Positions 1 through 7,320 of a stretch of DNA of 13,894 nucleotides are shown piece by piece. The translations under genes and the position numbers were made by a program. Every line of letters starts with the position of its first letter. Positions within the stretch are counted from its first letter, which is position 1. The notes below the pieces were generated by a model. The model was not told the origin of the DNA and ran no database searches. It worked only from the letters and a program-made list of their open reading frames with translations. This DNA is from DATGMB01 sp035293845 (GTDB lineage: Bacteria; Acidobacteriota; Terriglobia; Bryobacterales; Bryobacteraceae). Location: NCBI GenBank assembly GCA_035293845.1, contig DATGMB010000072.1, forward strand, positions 1-13,894, written 5' to 3'.

Positions 1-39
1 CTGAAACGGCAATGCAATAACCTTCATACAAACTTTCGA

Positions 40-68
40 TTGCGGCGCCGCCGCCCCGTTGCTACCCT
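40..68 (+). promoter_or_regulatory. Possible promoter for the TPR gene
   Basis: TTGCGG (40-45) and TACCCT (63-68) are separated by 17 bases, a sigma70-like layout with weak hexamers, upstream of the TPR gene. It would give a 5' leader of about 85 bases. The rest of 1-160 shows nothing else I can name. This is a pattern match only and could be chance. Confidence 0.2.
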
Positions 69-150
69 GAAAGTGTAAGTAAGCGGAGTCCTCGCCACAG
101 ACCCCTTACAGACTTCAAAATTCCCCCGCCGGAACAACTCAAAAGCTACA

Positions 151-155
151 GGAGG
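151..155 (+). promoter_or_regulatory. Ribosome binding site deciding a TTG start
   Basis: GGAGG lies five bases before the TTG at 161. It supports that rare start over the GTG at 176 and the ATG at 200, both of which would cut into the signal peptide. It is the clearest Shine-Dalgarno sequence in the window. Confidence 0.6.
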
Positions 156-160
156 ATTAC

Positions 161-1036
161 TTGGGCTATCCGTGTGTGCGGCGGAATGCCGCCTTTCTTA
201 TGATTCTGTTCGCCTGTCTCCGGGCCGGCGCGCAGGAGGTGCAGACGATCGAGGTCAAAGGCACGGTACATAGCGATGAGCCGTTCCTCTACGGCTATGT
301 GGTGGAGTTAACGGGCCTGGCCTCGCGGACCGATACTTTCCGGACAGATCTTCATACCGACGGCAGTTTCGACCTTCGCGGCGTCCCGCCCGGCGATTAC
401 ATGCTACGCATCCGAGGCGCGCGCGGCGGCGGCACAGTCACCGAGGAACTCGTATCCGTATACGCGCATCCCGCGACTCTCGATATCAACCTGCCGCGGG
501 CCGAGCGTCCCGGCCCCCCGGAAACGATTTCCGTGCGTCAGCTGCAGCACCCGCCATCTCCCAAGGCCCTGGAGGCGGCGGCCTCCGCGCAGAAATTCGT
601 CGAGACGGGCAAGAACGAGAAGGCGCTCGAGCAGTTGCGGAAAGCAATCCGCCTCTCGCCGGATTTCGCGGCGGCGCATTCGAACCTCGGCGCGCTGTAC
701 ATCCGCATGGGCGATCCCGCCGCGGCGCGGCCGGAGATCGAGCAATCGCTCGCCATCGCGGGGCCGAACGCGATCGACCTCACCAACCTGGCATTCGTCG
801 ACGCCTGCGACCGCCGGTTGCCGGAAGCCGTGGAACACGCGCGAGCCGCACTGCGCGCCGACCCGTCCAACACCCACGCGCATTACGTCCTCGGCGCTCT
901 GCTGGTGCTCGACCGGCGCACCGCGGCCGAGGGCATCCGCCACCTGCAGCGCGCCGCCGAGGAGATCCCCAGCGCGCGCGCCGCGCTCGAACGGGCGTGC
1001 GGCGCGGCCGGCGCGGGCGTGTGCGGCGCCCAATGA
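161..1036 (+). CDS. Secreted protein with carboxypeptidase-regulatory-like domain and TPR repeats
   Basis: This encodes 291 residues. An N-terminal signal peptide is visible: Arg7-Arg8, a hydrophobic core at about 10-20, and a likely cleavage near Ala-Gly-Ala-Gln (22-25). Residues about 28-112 form a beta-rich domain with the pattern TDGSF-DLRGVPPGDY (67-80), typical of carboxypeptidase-regulatory-like (CarboxypepD_reg / DUF2012-type) domains. Residues about 136-271 hold three to four tetratricopeptide repeats, clearest in AIRLSPDFAAAHSNLGALY (162-180) and in the repeat at 222-250. The tail is Ala/Gly-rich with two cysteines. This pairing is common among exported Acidobacteria proteins. TPRs bind partner proteins, so an envelope scaffold is likely, but the partner is unknown. 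Translation starts at TTG 161, just after GGAGG. It is separated by 120 bp from the next gene and is probably not in its operon. Confidence 0.8.
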   Translation: MGYPCVRRNAAFLMILFACLRAGAQEVQTIEVKGTVHSDEPFLYGYVVELTGLASRTDTFRTDLHTDGSFDLRGVPPGDYMLRIRGARGGGTVTEELVSVYAHPATLDINLPRAERPGPPETISVRQLQHPPSPKALEAAASAQKFVETGKNEKALEQLRKAIRLSPDFAAAHSNLGALYIRMGDPAAARPEIEQSLAIAGPNAIDLTNLAFVDACDRRLPEAVEHARAALRADPSNTHAHYVLGALLVLDRRTAAEGIRHLQRAAEEIPSARAALERACGAAGAGVCGAQ

Positions 1037-1144
1037 GCGAGCGCCTCTTCCGCGCCTCCGGCGGGAGCGCCGTGTGAAATTCCCCGGGCCGCATCCGGTA
1101 GCTGGGCCGGGCGTTGCCGCCTCGATCCGCCGGCCCGCATCGGC

Positions 1145-1150
1145 TAGAAT
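1145..1150 (+). promoter_or_regulatory. -10-like TAGAAT for a possibly leaderless transcript
   Basis: TAGAAT matches five of six bases of the -10 consensus and ends six bases before the ATG at 1157. In a sigma70 promoter that puts +1 on the A of the start codon. No Shine-Dalgarno sequence precedes the ATG, which fits leaderless translation. No good -35 was found at normal spacing. Confidence 0.4.
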
Positions 1151-1156
1151 TGCTGC

Positions 1157-1648
1157 ATGCGACGCGAGGACCTGCCCCGGCTGTGGGAAGAGCACACCCG
1201 GCACGAGTTCGCCACCAAGGACACGGAAGCGACTCTGGCCACGATGGTGGAAGACGCCTACGTCAATCACGTTCCCGCGCTGACCGGCGGCTCGGGAAAG
1301 GCCGCCTTGCGCCAATTCTATTCGCGCGACTTCATTCCGGCCATGCCGCCGGACACGAAGCTCACGCCGGTCTCGCTGACGGTCGGGGACGACCAACTTG
1401 TGGATGAAATGATCCTCTCCTTCACCCACACCCAGGAAATGCCGTGGCTGCTGCCGGGCGTCGCCCCGACGAACCGTTACGTCGAAGTCGCGGTAGTCGC
1501 GATTGTGAAGTTCCGCGACGGCAAGCTAGCGCACGAGCACATCTACTGGGATCAGGCTTCGGTGCTGAAACAGATCGGATTGCTGAACGATCCCGCGCTG
1601 CCGGTCGTGGGTGTCGAATCGGCGCGCAAGGTGCGGGCGGGCGGGTAG
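1157..1648 (+). CDS. NTF2-like / SnoaL-like domain protein
   Basis: This encodes 163 residues, the size of a single cone-shaped alpha+beta NTF2-fold domain. The N-terminal helix (about 4-30) is followed by a strand region, then FTHTQEMPWLLPGVAPTNRY (89-108), VEVAVVAIVKFRDGKLAHEH (109-128) and IYWDQASVLKQIGLL (129-143). The last stretches are the signature of the SnoaL/ester-cyclase-like branch that is often encoded near or fused to dienelactone hydrolases. His126, His128, Trp131 and Asp132 could line the pocket. It lacks a signal peptide and should be cytoplasmic. The substrate cannot be told from sequence: the fold serves isomerases, cyclases, dehydratases and plain binding proteins. It lies 40 bp before the radical SAM gene, so co-transcription is possible but not shown. 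Confidence 0.8.
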   Translation: MRREDLPRLWEEHTRHEFATKDTEATLATMVEDAYVNHVPALTGGSGKAALRQFYSRDFIPAMPPDTKLTPVSLTVGDDQLVDEMILSFTHTQEMPWLLPGVAPTNRYVEVAVVAIVKFRDGKLAHEHIYWDQASVLKQIGLLNDPALPVVGVESARKVRAGG

Positions 1649-1688
1649 GGGCGCTCTGTGCCACAATTGAACTTTCGGCCCTAACCGC

Positions 1689-2729
1689 ATGCTTGCGACC
1701 GACATTCTCTCCTGGAAGCGCCTCTCGCGCCGTACGCGCAAGCCGGTCCACCTCATCCTTTTCATTACCGACCACTGCAACGCCCGCTGCGGCACCTGCT
1801 TCTACTGGCAGAGCCTCAACCAGGGCGAATCGCTCAAAATCGAGCAGGTGGAGCGGATTTCTTCGGCGATGGAGGAGATGGTCTGGCTCGATCTCTCCGG
1901 CGGTGAGCCGTTCCTGCGCAAGGATATCGACCGCATCTGCCACATCTTCATCGATCGCAACCGCGTGCGCCACATCAATATCCCGACGAACGCGATTCAG
2001 ACCAACGTCATCGCGAATTCGGTGAACGGGATTCTGGCGAACCCGGCGGCATTCCGGCTGAATGTTGCGATCTCGCTCGATGGCGTCGGCCCGGAGCACG
2101 ACCGCGTGCGCGGCGTCCCCGGCAACTACGCCAAGGCAATGGCGACCCTGCAGGCGCTGCGCGAGATCCGCGCGCGGGATTCGCGGCTGGCGTTAAGCGT
2201 GGTCACCACGCTCATGCGGCACAACGTGGAGGACGTGAAAAAGCTGCTGCAGCTTGGCCTCGAGGAATGGAAGCTCGATTACCACTCGGTCAATATCCTG
2301 CGCGGCTCGTGGATGGACCCGAACCTCCAGCCGCCCACGCCGGAGCAGTACGAAGAGATCTCCGAGCTGCAGTTGCGGCAGTGCCGGCATTATTTCCGCG
2401 GGCGCTGGGGAGTTCTCAGCGGGATGCTCGCGACCGCCGGCCGCTCCGTGCTGAACGGCTACTATATGCGCGAGATGCAGGGGCATCCCAAGGATATCGC
2501 CTGCAACGCCGGGGACGTGAGCTGTGTGATCGATGCCAACTGCGACGTCTACTTCTGCGAGCTGCTGAAGCCCATCGGAAATTTGAAGGCCTACGATTTC
2601 GATTTCGACCGGCTATGGCACGATTTCGAAGCCACGGCGCTGCGCCAGAAGGTCGGCCGCGGCTGCCATTGCACGCACGAATGCTTCCATACGAAAAATC
2701 TGATCTTTTCGCCGTGGCGGTTGCTGTGA
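1689..2729 (+). CDS. Radical SAM protein with cysteine-rich C-terminus
   Basis: This encodes 346 residues. Cys30-x3-Cys34-x2-Cys37 is the canonical radical SAM motif binding the [4Fe-4S] cluster that cleaves S-adenosylmethionine. SGGEP (70-74) is the glycine-rich SAM-binding motif, and IPTNA (98-102) and ISLDGVG (128-134) mark later strands of the partial TIM barrel. The C-terminus carries Cys272, 279, 285, 290, 326, 328 and 332, a SPASM/twitch-like arrangement that probably binds at least one auxiliary iron-sulfur cluster. Such enzymes carry out radical chemistry on peptides, sugars or lipids; the substrate here is unknown. It starts at ATG 1689, with no clear Shine-Dalgarno, and heads a tight + strand set with a methyltransferase, a glycosyltransferase and a second radical SAM gene. 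It does not match HpnH-type hopanoid enzymes that I can recognise. Confidence 0.85.
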   Translation: MLATDILSWKRLSRRTRKPVHLILFITDHCNARCGTCFYWQSLNQGESLKIEQVERISSAMEEMVWLDLSGGEPFLRKDIDRICHIFIDRNRVRHINIPTNAIQTNVIANSVNGILANPAAFRLNVAISLDGVGPEHDRVRGVPGNYAKAMATLQALREIRARDSRLALSVVTTLMRHNVEDVKKLLQLGLEEWKLDYHSVNILRGSWMDPNLQPPTPEQYEEISELQLRQCRHYFRGRWGVLSGMLATAGRSVLNGYYMREMQGHPKDIACNAGDVSCVIDANCDVYFCELLKPIGNLKAYDFDFDRLWHDFEATALRQKVGRGCHCTHECFHTKNLIFSPWRLL

Positions 2730-2747
2730 GGCGGGTTGCTGTGAGGC
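2719..2747 (+). repeat. 14-bp direct repeat across a stop codon
   Basis: GGTTGCTGTGAGGC occurs at 2719-2732 and again at 2734-2747, a period of 15 bases. The first copy holds the last two codons and the TGA stop of the radical SAM gene; the second lies in the 27-base gap before the methyltransferase. It looks like a recent tandem slippage duplication. The GAGG in the second copy is the best ribosome-binding candidate for the downstream TTG start. Confidence 0.85.
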
Positions 2748-2756
2748 TGGCAAGCC

Positions 2757-3473
2757 TTGTTTAAGCCCGCGTTCCGCAAGCGCGTCGAGCCGTTCATCCC
2801 GCGATTCGTGATGCGCTGGATGGACCCGTTCCACACAGCGCTCAACGAGCGGCTGCGCGCGGCCGCGGCCGCGGTGCCGAAATCCGCGCTGGTGCTCGAT
2901 GCCGGCGCGGGCGAGTGCCCGCACGCGGCGCTGTTCGCGCACACCCGCTATATCAAGATGGACCGCGGCATCGGCGACAAGACCTGGGACTACTCGCGCA
3001 TCGACGTGCAGGCCGATATCTGCGACCTGCCCTTCGCCTCCGGCGTGTTCGATGCCGTGGTCAACATCCAGGTGCTGGAGCACATCAAAGAGCCGGCGGT
3101 TTCGGTGGCCGAAATGGCGCGCGTGCTCAAGCCGGGCGGACAGCTCATCCTCACCACGGTGCAGGATTGGGAGATCCACCAGCACCCCAACGATTTCTTC
3201 CGCTACACGCGGTACGGCCTCGAATACCTGTTCGCCAAGGCGGGGCTCGAAAGCCGCGTCGAGGCGCTCGGCGGCCTGTTCTGGAACATCAGCTTCCGGC
3301 TCATGGCCGTGCTCGGCTTCCTGCAGAAGGGGTGGCGTTGGCTGGTGTTCGTGCTGCTGGCGCCGGTCTTCGCGCTGATCGTGCCCGCCCTCTGCTATCT
3401 TCTCGATCCGCTCGACCGGCGGCGCGATTACACGCTCGGGTACTTCTGCTGGTGCCGCAAGCCGCGCCCGTAG
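2757..3473 (+). CDS. Class I SAM-dependent methyltransferase with hydrophobic C-terminus
   Basis: This encodes 238 residues of the Methyltransf_11 type. Motif I is VLDAGAGECPH (46-56). An acidic residue follows at strand 2 (KMDRG, 68-72), then DICDLPFASGVFD (87-99), the motif IV region VVNIQVLEHI (101-110) and RVLKPGGQLILTT (121-133). Residues about 180-215 are strongly hydrophobic, one or two membrane segments or a membrane-associated hairpin, so the enzyme probably acts at the inner face of the cytoplasmic membrane on a lipid-linked or glycan substrate. The TTG start at 2757 is the only start downstream of an in-frame TGA at 2742 that keeps the N-terminal helix; the next is GTG 2808, closely followed by ATG. 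The upstream gap is 27 bp and the downstream glycosyltransferase follows within about 13 bp, which suggests one operon. Confidence 0.85.
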   Translation: MFKPAFRKRVEPFIPRFVMRWMDPFHTALNERLRAAAAAVPKSALVLDAGAGECPHAALFAHTRYIKMDRGIGDKTWDYSRIDVQADICDLPFASGVFDAVVNIQVLEHIKEPAVSVAEMARVLKPGGQLILTTVQDWEIHQHPNDFFRYTRYGLEYLFAKAGLESRVEALGGLFWNISFRLMAVLGFLQKGWRWLVFVLLAPVFALIVPALCYLLDPLDRRRDYTLGYFCWCRKPRP

Positions 3474-3486
3474 GGTGCCTGATCCG

Positions 3487-4371
3487 ATGACGTCGCTCAT
3501 CATCATCACGCTGCGGCGGGCAGCGCTGCTGGCCCAAACGCTCGAAGCCCTCGGCCGTCAGACACGGCCGGTGGATGAGATCGTCGTCATCGACAACGGA
3601 CCGGATGCGGAGACGGAAGCCGTGGCGCGGCAGCACGGAGCGCGCTACATCGCGGAGCCGCGGCGCGGTTACGGCTGCGCGCGCAACCGCGGGCTCGCGG
3701 AAGCGCGCGGCGACGTGCTCTACTTCCTCGACGACGACTGCGTGGCCGAGCCGGACTGGGCCGCCGTGCTGTTCGATGCGCTGGCGGCCGGCAGCGCCGA
3801 TTTCCTGTGCGGATCGCGCGCCGCGGGCCGCCGCGGGCTTGCCGCGCGCCTCGAGTATCTTTCGACCGATGGGCCGGTGCTCTCACCGCGCCTCCCGGCC
3901 GGCCCGCAGGCGCATCTTTCGACCTCGAACCTCATCTTCCGCCGCGAAGCCGCCGCGCGCACCGGCGCGTTCGACGAATCGCTCGCCATGTGCGAGGACC
4001 GGGACTTCACGGCGCGCGCGCGGTCGCTCGGCTTCCGGCTGCGCTTCGAGCCGCGCGCCCGCGTGACGCACTACTCCGGCGTCTTCCGGATGCGCGATTA
4101 TCTCGCCCGTATGCGGCATTACGGCTTCGGGACGTCGCAGTACTTTGCGCAGCGGCCCGAGGAGCCGCTGGCGCGCGCGTTCCCGCGGAGTCCGGCCGCG
4201 CGCCTCCTGCTGTTGCCGCTGCTCGCGGCAGCCGGCACCGGGTATCTCGTGCTGCGCAACCTGCCGCAGCATTGGGATGCCATCCCGCTCAGTCCGCTGC
4301 TGTTTTTCGGGCAGCTCTGGTGGCATTGGGGCGGATTCCAGGCCATGCGGCGGTGTACTCTAAAACCATGA
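3487..4371 (+). CDS. Family 2 glycosyltransferase, membrane-associated
   Basis: This encodes 294 residues from ATG 3487. A GTG at 3475, one base after the previous stop, would add four residues; ATG is preferred because the first Rossmann strand (TSLIIITL) begins directly after it. The GT-A fold is shown by VVIDNGPD (34-41), the nucleotide-sugar region RGYGCARNRG (60-69), the metal-binding LDDD (81-84), and the catalytic CEDRDF (169-174). It should transfer a sugar from a nucleotide-sugar donor to an acceptor. Two hydrophobic stretches near the C-terminus (about 237-258 and 266-281) suggest membrane anchoring, as in enzymes acting on lipid-linked acceptors. Donor and acceptor cannot be assigned. 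The stop overlaps the next start as ATGA, so translation of the two is probably coupled. Confidence 0.88.
   Translation: MTSLIIITLRRAALLAQTLEALGRQTRPVDEIVVIDNGPDAETEAVARQHGARYIAEPRRGYGCARNRGLAEARGDVLYFLDDDCVAEPDWAAVLFDALAAGSADFLCGSRAAGRRGLAARLEYLSTDGPVLSPRLPAGPQAHLSTSNLIFRREAAARTGAFDESLAMCEDRDFTARARSLGFRLRFEPRARVTHYSGVFRMRDYLARMRHYGFGTSQYFAQRPEEPLARAFPRSPAARLLLLPLLAAAGTGYLVLRNLPQHWDAIPLSPLLFFGQLWWHWGGFQAMRRCTLKP
4356..4361 (+). promoter_or_regulatory. -10-like TACTCT upstream of the second radical SAM gene
   Basis: TACTCT (four of six -10 consensus bases) ends exactly six bases before the ATG at 4368, the same spacing as at 1145-1150. It could be an internal promoter giving a leaderless message inside the operon. 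No matching -35 was found. The adjacent ATGA overlap would suffice for translation by coupling, so this is weak. Confidence 0.22.
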
Positions 4372-5456
4372 GAGCCTGGAACCGGGCCAAACTCCTCTGG
4401 GCTTACCTTTCGGGAAAGACCCGGCTCAATGCCTTGCCGGTGGAGTACATCGTCGAGACCACCGCCAAGTGCAATCTCTATTGCCCGATGTGCCCGCGGG
4501 AAGTCTACAAGCAGCCCAAGGCGGATATGTCCGACGCGGTTTTCGAGCGCCTGGTACGCGAATCCGCCGCGACCGCCGAACACATGATGCTGATCGGCCT
4601 CGGCGAGCCGTTCATGGACCCCAAGATCTACGACCGCATCGAGTTCTGCCACCGCCATAGCGTCTCCACGCTGCTTTCGACCAACGGCACGTTTCTCGAC
4701 GAAAAAGTCTCCGATCGCCTGCTGCGCACGCCGCTCGAACAGCTCACCTTCAGCTTCGACGGCGCAAAGAAGGAGAGCTTCGAGTTCTACCGCAAGGGCG
4801 CCAATTTCGAGAAGGTGCGGAACAACTTCGTGCGCTTCGCGAAGATGAAGCACGAGCGCGGCTCGAAGCTGCAAATCGTGGTGCAGATGATCCGCATGGA
4901 GCGCAATGCGGGCGAGGTCGAGGAGTTCCTGAAGTTCTGGAGCGCGGTGCCGGGCGTCGATCAGGTGCGGATCAAGGAAGACGAGACCAACATGCTCCGC
5001 CCCGCGGCCGGCCACGCCGGCGAGGACTGGCAGCACCCCTGCCACTACCTGTGGCGCGGACCGCTCTACGTCAAGCAGAACGGCGACGTGTATCCCTGCT
5101 GCCAGAGCTACATCATGGGCGGCGGCCCGGTAGGGAGCCTGGAGACGGAATCGCTCGATGCCATCTGGAATTCCGAGGAGATGCAGCGCATGCGCACGCT
5201 GCACGTGGCGCGGCGCGCCGGAGAGATCGATATCTGCGCGAAGTGCTGCACCACGATTCCGCACCCGGTGCTGGTGTTCGGCAGCCTCATCTTTCACGGC
5301 AAGACCGTGCGGCGGCTGCTGCCCGCGGTCGAGCGGCTGACGTATCTTTCCAAGCTCCCACGCGCGCTGCTGAAGCCTCCGCAGGCGAAGGCACGGGCGG
5401 AAGAACTGGTGCAGTTGAGCGCGAGAGCGGATAGCACCACAGAGCCGCCTTCGTAG
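4368..5456 (+). CDS. Radical SAM/SPASM domain protein
   Basis: This encodes 362 residues. Cys35-x3-Cys39-x2-Cys42 (CNLYCPMC) binds the catalytic [4Fe-4S] cluster; GLGEPF (77-82) is the SAM-binding GGEP-type motif; STNGT (104-108) and SFDGA (129-133) follow the barrel. The C-terminal part is SPASM-like: Cys225, then NGDVYPCC (238-245) and Cys290-x2-Cys293-Cys294, which fits one or two auxiliary iron-sulfur clusters. SPASM enzymes usually modify peptides, but glycan and lipid substrates also occur; the substrate here is not known. The frame stays open about 190 codons upstream through the glycosyltransferase gene, but that stretch is antiphase to a clear family 2 enzyme. ATG 4368, overlapping the upstream stop as ATGA, is the sensible start. 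The last 30 residues are polar and look disordered. Confidence 0.88.
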   Translation: MRAWNRAKLLWAYLSGKTRLNALPVEYIVETTAKCNLYCPMCPREVYKQPKADMSDAVFERLVRESAATAEHMMLIGLGEPFMDPKIYDRIEFCHRHSVSTLLSTNGTFLDEKVSDRLLRTPLEQLTFSFDGAKKESFEFYRKGANFEKVRNNFVRFAKMKHERGSKLQIVVQMIRMERNAGEVEEFLKFWSAVPGVDQVRIKEDETNMLRPAAGHAGEDWQHPCHYLWRGPLYVKQNGDVYPCCQSYIMGGGPVGSLETESLDAIWNSEEMQRMRTLHVARRAGEIDICAKCCTTIPHPVLVFGSLIFHGKTVRRLLPAVERLTYLSKLPRALLKPPQAKARAEELVQLSARADSTTEPPS

Positions 5457-5757
5457 GGAGCGGATCGGCCCGTTCGAAATCGCGCCGTTCCCTTGCGGTT
5501 CCAGCGCGTTTTGGGCGCGAACTTGCGGCGGCGGGCGGTGCAGTGGCGTATTGTGAAGCAGAGGCATTGAATGAGCGCCCGAGGTCGGGACGGCCCGTCG
5601 AGAACATGGCCAAGGTGGAGCGCTTCGCGGCGGGCGGAGCGCTCCTTGCGTGCGACCTCGGCGTTGCCCGTGGGTATGGGCGGATGAAGCACCAACTCCG
5701 AGCGAGAGGCAGGCCGTCCCCAGCTCGCGGCAACACCCCAAGCACGCTGCGGAGCGA
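5457..5757. other. 301-base non-coding stretch with nested inverted repeats
   Basis: This lies between two convergent gene sets. No reading frame here resembles a known protein, and those present run on as shadows of neighbours. Three perfect inverted pairs are visible: CGAGGTCG/CGACCTCG (5580-5587 with 5653-5660), GGAGCGC/GCGCTCC (5617-5623 with 5639-5645, nested inside the first), and GGGACGGCC/GGCCGTCCC (5587-5595 with 5712-5720, crossing the first). No T-run follows, so this is not a standard intrinsic terminator. It may be a structured RNA, a dispersed repeat or decayed DNA. Confidence 0.5.
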
Positions 5758-7320
5758 TCACCGCGCGGCCAGCGCCAGCACGAAGCCGCCGGCCGATTCA
5801 CCGGCAACATGGGCGGCCATCGAGCCGCGATAGCTCTCCGGCAGCAGAAAATCGGCCTCGGGCCTCGCGGCGATCATCCGCTCGACTTCCTCCCTCGACC
5901 GCGCCACGATCGCGGTCGCGATCGGTTCGGCGGAGTCCAGTCCCCATTGCCGCAGGCGCGCGCGCCACACCGGCGCGAGCTCATCCATTCGCGCGAATTC
6001 CTCCGCGCTGACCACGATGCCGAGCGCGTGCAGATCGAGCGGGCCCTGCGGCGGCACGCCCGCGGGGCTCACGAAGCAGTACCGCACCTTCGCCAGCGGC
6101 AGAACCGACGAGTAGAAGCCATCGAAGGGGTCGACCAGGATCAACTCGCGCCCGCGGCCGAGGCGCGTGTAATCATCGAGCAGCGCCACCGAAGGATGCA
6201 GGATTCCGGGCCGCAGCTCGATGCCCCACGGCCGGCCGGGCGCCGCGGCCTTCGCCACCAGCGCCACGGCCGCCAATGCCAGCAATACCCGCGGCGGCAG
6301 CGCGCGCGCGGCAAGGATTGCAAGCGCCGGGATGGCGGGCGCGAGGTACGTCACATTGCGGTAGCTCCAGGCGAACGCAGCGGCCAGCACCACGGCCAGC
6401 CACGCCAGCAGCACCGCGGCCGGCGGCTCGCGCCGCCGCCACGCGCGCCACAGCGCCGGGAGCGACGCCAGCGCGAGCAGCGTAAGCACCGGGTCCATCA
6501 GGAACAGCCGCTTCAGGTAAAACAGAGCCTGGTTTTCCTGCGTCGTCTGGATCGGGCTGCTCACCCCGTAGGTGAAGATTTCGGAGAGCACGAATTCGCT
6601 CCAGAACCAGCGCGGATGCACGGCTAACTGGTACAGGCCCCACGGCGCGGCCAGCGCGGCAGCGCCGAGCAACACGCCCGCGATGCGGCGCCAGGCCGGC
6701 CGCTCGCCCGCCTTTGGCAACGCGCGGAATGCGAGCAGCACGAGCAGCGGCAGGATGCCGGCCACGCTTTTCACCATCACGGCGGCGGCGGTCGCGAGCG
6801 TGAATCCCCAGCGCGCGGCGCGGGTCTCGAGGCGCGGATCGCGCATGAGGCAGAAGGCCGATGCGGTCACGAACGCCGCGAGCAGGCCATCGGTCAGGCA
6901 GAGCGAGGAAAGGACGAACCAAAGGCGGTCGGAAACCAGCAACAGCACGGCGGCGGCGCCGGCCGCGAACCGGCGGCACGGGCCTGCGCCACCAAGGAAC
7001 ACCAGGCAGGCGGTGAATGCGGCGAAGAGAATCACAGGCAGACGAAGGACCAGCGCGGAGGAACCCGCGATTTTCGCCGCCGCGCCCGCCATCCACGCGA
7101 GCAGCGGCGGCTTGTAAAGACCGTAGCGGCCCTGATAGACGGGCGTCATCCAATCGCCTTTTTGCGCCATGTGGAGAGCGTTCGAAGCGTACATGGCCTC
7201 GTCCTGCGCGTCCACTTTGCCGATCGGGTCGAGAAAGGTATCCGCGATGTGCAGGCGCGCGGCCCGCACCGCGAGCAGCGCGGCCGCGCCGCAAAAGACA
7301 AACACCAGCGCGGCCTTCAC
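5758..7320 (-). CDS. ArnT/PMT-like membrane glycosyltransferase (GT39 family)
   Basis: This encodes 520 residues, mostly hydrophobic, with about ten membrane spans followed by a soluble C-terminal part (about 365-505). After the first span, the periplasmic loop carries DAQDEAMY (37-44), with Asp40-Glu41 as the likely metal-binding and catalytic pair. YKPPLLAW (69-76) matches the KPP-type motif of the ArnT/PMT_2 superfamily. These enzymes take a sugar from a polyprenyl-phosphate donor and add it to lipid A, protein or another acceptor on the outer face of the membrane. The GTG start at 7320 overlaps the upstream glycosyltransferase stop as GTGA, indicating translational coupling. A possible division of labour is that the upstream cytoplasmic enzyme makes an intermediate and this one acts after flipping; that is inference. 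The acceptor cannot be told. Confidence 0.85.
   Translation of the reverse strand: MKAALVFVFCGAAALLAVRAARLHIADTFLDPIGKVDAQDEAMYASNALHMAQKGDWMTPVYQGRYGLYKPPLLAWMAGAAAKIAGSSALVLRLPVILFAAFTACLVFLGGAGPCRRFAAGAAAVLLLVSDRLWFVLSSLCLTDGLLAAFVTASAFCLMRDPRLETRAARWGFTLATAAAVMVKSVAGILPLLVLLAFRALPKAGERPAWRRIAGVLLGAAALAAPWGLYQLAVHPRWFWSEFVLSEIFTYGVSSPIQTTQENQALFYLKRLFLMDPVLTLLALASLPALWRAWRRREPPAAVLLAWLAVVLAAAFAWSYRNVTYLAPAIPALAILAARALPPRVLLALAAVALVAKAAAPGRPWGIELRPGILHPSVALLDDYTRLGRGRELILVDPFDGFYSSVLPLAKVRYCFVSPAGVPPQGPLDLHALGIVVSAEEFARMDELAPVWRARLRQWGLDSAEPIATAIVARSREEVERMIAARPEADFLLPESYRGSMAAHVAGESAGGFVLALAAR

Noticed and set aside
404..1429. Open frame of 341 codons on - across the TPR and NTF2-like genes
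   Set aside because: It spans two unrelated real genes and the gap between them, and its composition is that of an antisense shadow.
3807..4367. N-terminal extension of the second radical SAM frame by 187 codons
   Set aside because: The extension lies inside the GT2 gene in another frame and has an Arg/Ala-rich shadow composition. The ATG at 4368 overlapping the upstream stop is the natural start.
4119..5810. Open frame of 563 codons on - opposite the GT2 and second radical SAM genes
   Set aside because: Its protein is His/Arg/Ala-rich with no recognisable motif, and both genes on the other strand carry complete family motifs. Long antisense frames are expected in GC-rich DNA.
5543..5833. 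96-codon frame in the spacer after the radical SAM/SPASM gene
   Set aside because: It runs into the antisense of the GT39-like gene's 3' end, has no domain and no good ribosome binding site. The inverted repeats explain the region better.
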